Below, one piece after another: positions 58,601 to 64,000 of a stretch of 64,000 nucleotides of DNA. Source of the DNA: Baylisascaris procyonis (lineage: Eukaryota > Nematoda > Chromadorea > Rhabditida > Ascarididae); contig JAZARR010000193.1 in assembly GCA_037389465.1 (NCBI GenBank), positions 682,001 through 746,000 of the forward strand, given 5' to 3'. Numbering within the stretch: the first letter of the stretch is position 1; every line of letters begins with the position of its first letter. The position numbers were made by a program, and so were the translations under genes. The notes beneath the pieces were generated by a model, which saw only the letters and a program-made list of their open reading frames with translations, made no database searches and was not told the DNA's origin.

Positions 58601-61600
58601 TCCTTATTATTTGCTAGAAAGAAGCACTTATTTTATAATTAGGATTTAATTAAAACATCATAAATTCAGTGCAAAGAAAGAATGGGGCGATGGCATTCGA
58701 GGTTTGGCACTTTCAACGGCTCAATATTCGCTGATGAAGATCGAAGATAAGGATCCACATCCGAAAAACTTCCGGTATTGAATTTTCCAATGATTTCTAT
58801 CATTCTGTAGGATTCAAACTTAGTAAGAAACTTGATGTAAAATCTGGTGGTGGAATTTATGTAAAGGCTAGTTGTTGTTCTCTTTTTTAGATGAGAATAT
58901 TCCACTGAGAAATAAAACAGGCAAGTTAAAACTTAAGCTGATACTAATAGTTTGTTGTCCCGTGATAGTGAAAGATGTTTTGTTCGAAAATGCCTTTAAT
59001 GATCACTTACTAAATGGTTTATACTATAGTAACATCCACTAGCTTATATTTTGTCGGAGGATGTCGGAAGCAATCAACTGTGAAGGTATGTAAAAGAGAA
59101 GATAACGACCAGGTACCAATCCACAACTTTGCATAGTTCATGTACTATCTGTTTTCTGCTATTTGTTGATATCTGAAATGATACAAACTTATTAAGGCCG
59201 CAACTGCTATTGTTGTTTTCGATGCCATGGTCAAGGGATATCGTGGATTTGCGTTATTTGAAGTTGTTGCATTTTGCATCACAACTCAAAGCAGGTCGTG
59301 GATTGAGTATAGCCGTTGCGTTCATTCGAGGTAATCCACTAAGCATAGAGGATCGCTCGAAAGCCGAAGAGGTGAGCTTGCTTCCTTCATTGTTTTCGAA
59401 ATTTGTTGATGAGTAATATGACTTTGAGGGGTTGGCATCTCAAAAGTGACTTTTTGGGGGGGGGGGGGCATAACCTTTTTTCCTGGGAGAGGGAGATATC
59501 TTTTAATGCTTTGCAGGAGGGGAAGGGGTAGAATGAAGTTCAACCACTTTCATTTCTGAATTATATCTGTTTCTAATTTATGTCCCTTGTTTCTTTAACC
59601 ATTTATGTGATTGAAAAGCTTATATTCTCCACTGATGGTCCTTAACTAAAGTATTATTCAATTCAAGGGAATCCTCGATTTTAATTGTCTGTCTGATGGG
59701 AACCATAAGATGAACTTTAGAAGGAATTTGCTTTTTTTAAACTTTTACTGGGGAAATCATTTAAATTTCCTTTGACCGGGGGGGGGGGGGGGAGGGTCTA
59801 ATTTAACTGCAAGTTTATGCTAGCAGCGCGTGAAAGATGTTGAAATCAGTTATTTATATTACTTATGCATATATTAATATTTCTAACTTGATTCTATATT
59901 GGTGCGATATCTATTTTCAGGTGAAGAAACGAATGGAGTTCGATATGAGTCAAGCCAAGCTAAGGGGATTTGCTAAAACGCTCGTCTATGGTGAAGGACA
60001 AGTAATCATTTTTAGATTTTCGAATTAAAAGTTTGGGAACTTTTTACTAGTCAGTTGTGTTTTTTGGGACATATTTTTGCGAAATTACATTATATTTATA
60101 CATTTGGTTATATGTATTTTATGTATATATTTTTTTCACTTATTTTTTTGTGTTTTTTTTTTCAATTTTTTTTAAATAGGTGAGCCATTCATTAAGGGCT
60201 GTACAGATATACAATTTCAAAAGCCTTGTTGAGGTTATTAAACAATCTAATAGGACGAGAGAACGAATTTTAAAAAGTATGCTAGGCAGTGATAGTTTAT
60301 AAATCTGTAATCGGTCATAAATACATCTGAATCAGGTATTCATTAGCATCTCGCACGATATAACATTATTGCGGCGAAAAACTGTAATTTTCGAATCATT
60401 GCATATTCGAAGAACACTGTAGAGTATAGAAAATTGCCACTTGTTGAGACAATAAACGTGGTGCATTTACCAATGATTAGGTTCGATAGAATTTGTGATA
60501 CTTATCTAAGCATTCGTTGTTTATGACCTCCGGATATATTCCTCTTTGCCACCCTGAATAGGACTCACTACGTGTTTATCACTATCTTCTGGTGCCTCTT
60601 TTCTGTAATGCTACCTTGATGTTATGGAATTAATAAGGGAGGAGAATTTTTTTTTTGCTCAGAAATATTGCGAGAGAAAAATGTTGCAACCTTTTTGTCA
60701 TCATAGAGCATCATTAGTTAATAAAGGTTAGGCCAATAAACAAAACTATGCATGAAGGGGATATGAGATGAGGGAAGAAGTATCCGAAGATACGATAGCT
60801 CTGTAGGAGGGAAAGGTGAGAAGTGAGGGGAATGGAGGGAATGTTGTTATGTGATCGAATTTATCAATATAATTGGTTGGAGTAAAGAAGCAGGGTGATG
60901 TTTAAGGATTGCTATATTTGCAGATCACAGGAAGTTTGAGCACTCTAATTCAAAGTGTTGGAATTGGTGGTCTGCGACCGAATACATTGCTCCTTAAATG
61001 GCCTACCTATAGTGAGGAGAGAAGTCGTGAAGCAATCGATTCTGAATATCAGACATTCACCGGTTGGTTTCTATTAGAAATATTATCGTATTTTCTTAAA
61101 TAGAGCACCATGTTCTTCTACTTTTTGCAAATTTTCAATTTTAGATTCTGTAAGATAATGAATTTTTTATCTTCCAAGAGGTATACTGGCAAATTCTGAA
61201 TAAATTTTTGTTTAGTATGTAAACGCTAAGTAATTAGTTGAAACTATTGAAGAATGGTTGATATTTAAAGCGTTTATTTCACCCAGTTCGAATTGGTAGT
61301 AAAATGAGCGACTCAGCTGTAAGGACCCATCTATAAAGGTGTCTTATCACCTGATATCCTGTTAAATATAGTAATGAGCTGACAAGGGAATTGGAGTTTG
61401 TCCAATTGGATGCACTAAGCGATTGTCATGTTTAAAAATGGTCTTTTAAAAAATACGTGGCGAACCGAGCAGGTGAACACTATGCATTTCCATAAGCAGT
61501 CAAAGATCACTTATATACGTAGGTATGCGTGCAATGACTATTAATAGCAAATAGATGCCTGGTCTGTTAGCTGGAATCTGACGCTATTTTATGGTTTCAC

Positions 61601-63982
61601 TTTCACTAATATAGCTGTCTCTTATTGCTGATCACTTCGTATCAGTTGTGTGCTGTTAAAGGATCCTCACAGGTAAGGATCTGTACAATCCCCTTATTTT
61701 ATGATTAGGAACATCGGCGATTTCCATGCAGATTTAAAGACCTGTAACGACATTAGGAAGGTTTTTTGTTGTGATGAAGACAAATAATATTAGGAAAGAA
61801 GAGCGGCTGTCTTTTACTTCTTCTACCTTCTTTCCATCCCTTCTGCTTCCCTCTCTGTCGTCTTTTTCCTGTCTCATGAAGCAAACTCCACCAACCTTAT
61901 TTTTTCATTGCATTTATGAACAAGCATAAGCGGTTTCGGGAGTTTATGACCTCTTATATGCCCTTTAAATTCCCACGCCGCAGTGGAGTTGCTCTGAAGT
62001 GAGAAGGCATCGAACCTTTCAATCTTAAATCAGACAATTCAAAATTACACCTCTAGGCTGCTTGTGAAGCACAAAAACTTGATTGTCTGTTCAATTACAG
62101 GATTTTCGAGCATAAATGGGCTCATCTCCTGTCGTTCAGTTAGGGGAGTGAGGAGGAAATGGTGCGAAGGAAAGTGAATAGAACAAACTTTTCAGCGGTT
62201 CCGAGCAACAGGACTTTCATCTTTTAGGGAAAGTAGTCCTTTCACATAGCTTTCATCAGTGAGATTAGGTGCAAGAGGAAGAAGGATGGGAGAAACCGCA
62301 CAAAGGTGATCACTATCTATCTGCACTAAACGACGCCTCACAAGTCCGATATTCTTTTGCAGAGAAGTTGTTGGCCGGTGTAGCGATGGATATGTGCCTC
62401 TTGGTAGCGAAAGGTATAATCGACTTTCCTGTTCCACAGGATCGGCTCGCGGGTTACGTTGATGTATACTGGATCGTGCAAGATGGCGGCCTTTGCATCC
62501 TTATCTCCTATCTTCTGCAACAGCATAAGGTTGATTTTTCACCTAAGAAGACAATCTAAAAAGAGAAAGAAGGGGGAGGGGGGGGGGCAAAAAGAGATTC
62601 GGAGATTGTTCAGCGACCGGTTCAGTATCTGAACGGGGAATGTTTTTTAGAAAATTGATTTTATACCCCGGAGCAGGTTTTTTTCTTTATCTGGTAAACA
62701 CGTTGTTACATTTCCGAAATTATAGGTATGGAAAGGATGTAAACTGCGTGTGATTGCGATTGCACAAGAAAAGGACAACAATTTGAAGATGGAGACTGAA
62801 TTGAAGCAATACGTCGTCTACCAGCTTCGTGTTCGTGCCACTATTCTCGTATGTTTTTGAAGGTTTTTATTATTATTTAAAAGATTTTTTATTATTTATT
62901 ATTATAGTTTTGTTATTGAAAGAAGAGGAAATTCCAGGTTAAGAATTTTTTTTTCGTTCTGATTAAATTTATTGCTTATTTCATAAAGGAATAGATGGTT
63001 TTTGGGTTTTAGTTCGTAGATGTTCGATAGTTCTAGCTTATCCCACTCCTCCCCCCGCCCCCCCCCCATCCCACTCCGCCTTCCTCTTGGTATTCCACCG
63101 AGGGGAGAGGTTATGAAGTTTAAGCAGTGACCATCGAAAATTTCCAATACTAAACTGTGCAGCATTTCTTCATCTCAATTCTTTCGAATGTGGTAGTTTT
63201 TTGATCCTTCAAGAAGAGAGTGAAATTGTGAGATTGTTTTTTTAATGAGAATTCCATCGTTAATGGTTAAATTATTTTTATTTCGTTAGAGCATCATTGC
63301 AAAAGTTTTTTTGCTATTCATTTAAATTAATTTATCCATTTATTCATTTATTTGTTGTTTATTTACGAAATAAATAATTTTTATAATTTTTGATTTTTTT
63401 CTTCGTTTTAAATTTTTCTTAGAGATAGTTTTATTGAAGGTAATTTCGGTTTATAATTTGAATTTTTAATTTCGGTGGAATATTTTTCTGATTGTTTCTG
63501 TAAGAAAGTTTTTTCTAATGCTTTTTATTGTTTTAGGCAGCAAAACTGCATCGAAAAGGGGTAAAAAGAATTTATTAAATTAACGTTTACCGCATTTCAT
63601 CCTTACTTCAATGGGTTATTATGTTTTCTGAAAGGTTTCGTTATTAAAGAGAGGGGAGGGTCGGGTTGAAATCGTAGAACAAAAAAACGACCACGGCAGC
63701 ATGGAAGTGTACGGATGTGACTATTTCATCAGCGGGTTTAAATATGAATAAAATTTTCGTTCAGTAACTTATGAGCAATGAAGTGAAGTTTGCGGTGGAT
63801 GTTGATTGAAGTGAGGATTACATAATTCCCGAAAAAAATTGGTTTTTCAGGTAGTCGATTTGGCTGATCCGGAGATCTCGAAGGCAGCCTTCGAACGAAC
63901 TCTGCTGATGGAACAACGGACACGCTATAATCTCGAGATGCATTCACTTGTGCATAGACCCCTTCAAAGACCTTCGATTGGG
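45583..63982 (+). CDS. K-Cl cotransporter (KCC, SLC12 family), 3' end outside window
   Basis: The 23 modelled exons give 2973 nt, 991 residues, with phase kept throughout. KCCs carry K and Cl out of the cell together, electroneutrally, across the plasma membrane. Residues 1-155 are the cytoplasmic N-terminus with MSHFVVTPV and LALFEE, both like vertebrate KCCs. TM1 holds [14 protein letters not shown]3 follows [19 protein letters not shown] large Cys-rich extracellular loop (about 345-450) has NAS and NNT sequons. TM6 carries [16 protein letters not shown]. Further landmarks are [27 protein letters not shown] and [11 protein letters not shown], then the C-terminal domain ([32 protein letters not shown]). 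Vertebrate KCCs are about 1085-1150 residues and end well after the MEQR motif, so the end is missing here. Which KCC paralogue it matches cannot be told. Confidence 0.95.
46489..46621 (+). CDS. KCC exon 2
   Basis: It follows a weak CAATTAAG acceptor in phase 0. It encodes [19 protein letters not shown] and on to RTTSE. The modelled donor is GTTCGT at 46622. A better-looking GTAACG donor at 46556, in the same phase, would drop 22 residues. Confidence 0.65.
48220..48392 (+). CDS. KCC exon 3
   Basis: It follows TTCGTTAAG and ends before GTCAGT; enters in phase 1, leaves in phase 0. It encodes [18 protein letters not shown], then [15 protein letters not shown] and the segment leading into TM1. 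LALFEE is a KCC hallmark. Confidence 0.85.
48773..48916 (+). CDS. KCC exon 4, TM1-TM2
   Basis: A 144-nt phase-0 exon between TGTTTACAG and GTATGT. It encodes [19 protein letters not shown], then [15 protein letters not shown], the conserved first two membrane segments. Confidence 0.95.
49529..49620. repeat. interrupted (TA)n microsatellite
   Basis: A TA repeat with G and C interruptions in KCC intron 4, ending about 35 bases before the exon 5 acceptor. Confidence 0.95.
49657..49842 (+). CDS. KCC exon 5, TM2-TM3
   Basis: A 186-nt phase-0 exon between ATTTTTAG and GTATGT. It encodes [19 protein letters not shown], then [14 protein letters not shown]. The GGAYFMISR segment contains the tyrosine that contributes to the K site in known KCC structures. 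Confidence 0.95.
50107..50220. repeat. degenerate 24-bp tandem repeat, about 5 copies
   Basis: The units resemble GATCAGCTTACTGATAAATC plus GATT, in KCC intron 5. Confidence 0.8.
50567..50621 (+). CDS. KCC exon 6
   Basis: A 55-nt exon between TTTTTTAG and GTAAGC. It encodes [18 protein letters not shown] and leaves in phase 1. Short and well bounded. Confidence 0.9.
51685..51794 (+). CDS. KCC exon 7, TM4 region
   Basis: It follows TTATGTTAAG, phase 1 in and phase 0 out, donor GTTTGT. It encodes [20 protein letters not shown] and [16 protein letters not shown]. Confidence 0.88.
52326..52338 (+). repeat. poly-G tract, 13 bases
   Basis: An uninterrupted G run in KCC intron 7, preceded by a T run. 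Confidence 0.9.
52442..52527 (+). CDS. KCC exon 8, TM5 region
   Basis: An 86-nt exon after GATTGAAG with a GTATGT donor; phase 0 in, phase 2 out. It encodes [20 protein letters not shown] and SYSGQR, leading into the large extracellular loop. Confidence 0.92.
53092..53190 (+). CDS. KCC exon 9, extracellular loop
   Basis: A 99-nt exon between ATTTTCAG and GTAAGA, phase 2 at both ends. It encodes [20 protein letters not shown] and [10 protein letters not shown]. It supplies three loop cysteines and one NAS sequon. Confidence 0.9.
53340..53512. repeat. degenerate 32-bp tandem repeat, about 5 copies
   Basis: The units contain AGAGTTCTGGATCTATCGGA then TAATCTATC. They lie in KCC intron 9. Confidence 0.88.
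53816..53913 (+). CDS. KCC exon 10, extracellular loop
   Basis: A 98-nt exon after TTATTTTTAG, donor GTTTGT; phase 2 in, phase 1 out. It encodes [19 protein letters not shown] and [11 protein letters not shown]. The GFPGFGS segment lines up with the KCC loop, and NNT is a sequon. Without this exon the flanking phases do not join. Confidence 0.9.
54440..54601 (+). CDS. KCC exon 11, TM6
   Basis: It lies between GTATTTCAG and GTTTGT, phase 1 at both ends. It encodes [15 protein letters not shown] and the helix [20 protein letters not shown], the conserved discontinuous TM6. Confidence 0.95.
55127..55256 (+). CDS. KCC exon 12, TM6-TM7
   Basis: It lies between TTTCTGCAG and GTAAGT; phase 1 in, phase 2 out. 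It encodes [18 protein letters not shown] and a membrane helix ending in DGAVLRDK. Confidence 0.95.
55257..56228 (+). other. KCC intron 12
   Basis: An ordinary AT-rich intron of just under 1 kb. No array, RNA gene or nested coding sequence was recognised. Confidence 0.5.
56229..56347 (+). CDS. KCC exon 13, TM8
   Basis: It lies between TATTAAAG and GTTAGT; phase 2 in, phase 1 out. It encodes [20 protein letters not shown] and [15 protein letters not shown], matching the [11 protein letters not shown] segment. Confidence 0.95.
56763..56859 (+). CDS. KCC exon 14
   Basis: It lies between TTGTTGCAG and GTTCGT; phase 1 in, phase 2 out. It encodes [20 protein letters not shown] and NEPFIG, the conserved intracellular segment before TM9. 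Confidence 0.95.
57377..57553 (+). CDS. KCC exon 15, TM9-TM10
   Basis: A 177-nt exon between TTATTTAG and GTAAGT, phase 2 at both ends. It encodes [20 protein letters not shown] and a second helix, ending [11 protein letters not shown]. Confidence 0.96.
58012..58131 (+). CDS. KCC exon 16, TM11-TM12
   Basis: A 120-nt exon between CTTTTCAG and GTGAGT, phase 2 at both ends. It encodes [20 protein letters not shown] and [14 protein letters not shown], the last two membrane helices. Confidence 0.96.
58670..58774 (+). CDS. KCC exon 17, start of C-terminal domain
   Basis: It lies between AAATTCAG and GTATTG, phase 2 at both ends. It encodes [20 protein letters not shown] and DPHPKNFR; the EWGDGIRGL motif is nearly invariant in KCCs. 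Confidence 0.96.
59197..59371 (+). CDS. KCC exon 18
   Basis: It lies between TTATTAAG and GTGAGC; phase 2 in, phase 0 out. It encodes [20 protein letters not shown] and [20 protein letters not shown], a conserved core of the cytoplasmic domain. Confidence 0.95.
59456..59468 (+). repeat. poly-G tract, 13 bases
   Basis: An uninterrupted G run about 85 bases into KCC intron 18; a second one of 15 bases follows at 59778-59792. Confidence 0.9.
59778..59792 (+). repeat. poly-G tract, 15 bases
   Basis: The longest G homopolymer in the window, in KCC intron 18, followed by AGGG. Confidence 0.9.
59921..60001 (+). CDS. KCC exon 19
   Basis: An 81-nt phase-0 exon between CTATTTTCAG and GTAATC. It encodes [20 protein letters not shown] and LVYGEGQ. 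Confidence 0.93.
60924..61062 (+). CDS. KCC exon 20
   Basis: It lies between TATTTGCAG and GTTGGT; phase 0 in, phase 1 out. It encodes [20 protein letters not shown] and [31 protein letters not shown] is highly conserved. Confidence 0.95.
61063..62362 (+). other. KCC intron 20
   Basis: A 1.3 kb intron with no recognised gene or array. The open frame at 62269-62362 continues into exon 21, but the ATTCTTTTGCAG acceptor at 62362 and the KCC alignment place the exon start at 62363. Confidence 0.5.
62363..62529 (+). CDS. KCC exon 21
   Basis: It lies between CTTTTGCAG and GTTGAT; phase 1 in, phase 0 out. It encodes [20 protein letters not shown], then [20 protein letters not shown] and QHK. The [10 protein letters not shown] motif is a KCC landmark. 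Confidence 0.95.
62726..62848 (+). CDS. KCC exon 22
   Basis: A 123-nt phase-0 exon between AATTATAG and GTATGT. It encodes [19 protein letters not shown] and [10 protein letters not shown], part of the C-terminal domain. Confidence 0.94.
63851..63982 (+). CDS. KCC exon 23, last exon in window
   Basis: It follows GTTTTTCAG in phase 0. It encodes [20 protein letters not shown], then [19 protein letters not shown] donor at 63983 is modelled because known KCCs continue well beyond this point. If it is not used, the frame reads on to TAA at 63998-64000, which would make an unusually short C-terminus. Confidence 0.85.
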
Positions 63983-64000
63983 GTTCGTTTTATCATATAA

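Noticed and set aside
62269..62362. In-frame 5' extension of KCC exon 21 from an upstream ATG
   Set aside because: The acceptor at 62362 and the KCC alignment ([17 protein letters not shown]) place the exon start at 63 after 62300; the extension is intronic.
63983..64000. Stop codon TAA at the window end as the true KCC end
   Set aside because: It follows a GTTCGT donor used elsewhere in these genes, and the family C-terminus is missing, so read-through into the intron is more likely.

Overview
The window looks like chromosomal DNA from a nematode. It is AT-rich (roughly two-thirds A+T by eye) with long introns of the GT...TTTTCAG kind. The potassium-chloride cotransporter encoded at the right end resembles worm KCC proteins more closely than vertebrate ones. 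A spirurid or filarial-type worm is possible, but the sequence does not let me name the species. All exon models below were built by eye from splice sites, reading phase and protein family resemblance.

Left part (about 0.6-25.3 kb, + strand): one complete gene of 21 modelled coding exons. It encodes a protein of about 908 residues with a disordered N-terminus, one BTB/POZ domain, a BACK-like helical region and a long Ser/Lys/Arg-rich tail. It best resembles BTBD8, whose vertebrate long form is the AP-2/clathrin-linked protein APache. The junction inside the BTB domain appears to be a GC-AG intron with an in-phase GT donor 42 bases downstream. The last-but-two intron holds a 5.5 kb minisatellite (about 18.2-23.7 kb) with 51-bp units that stay open in several reading frames.

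Middle part (about 25.3-45.5 kb): 20 kb without a convincing gene. It holds the 3' flank of the BTBD8-like gene, several unrelated minisatellites (units of 23, 26, 36 and 19 bp), (TA)n tracts, C-rich polypyrimidine tracts and two possible degenerate repeats. It probably contains promoter or 5' non-coding sequence for the next gene.

Right part (about 45.5 kb to the end, + strand): 23 modelled coding exons of an SLC12-family K-Cl cotransporter (KCC). The 991 residues visible cover the N-terminus, the twelve-TM transporter core and most of the C-terminal domain. The gene probably continues past base 64000.

The two genes show no operon-like spacing. Both could act in neurons (chloride homeostasis and synaptic endocytosis), but that link is inference. 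Window-wide signals worth checking are ten perfect TGACGTCA (CRE) sites, including a perfect 26-bp palindrome; many ATTTGCAT octamers; and long G homopolymers.
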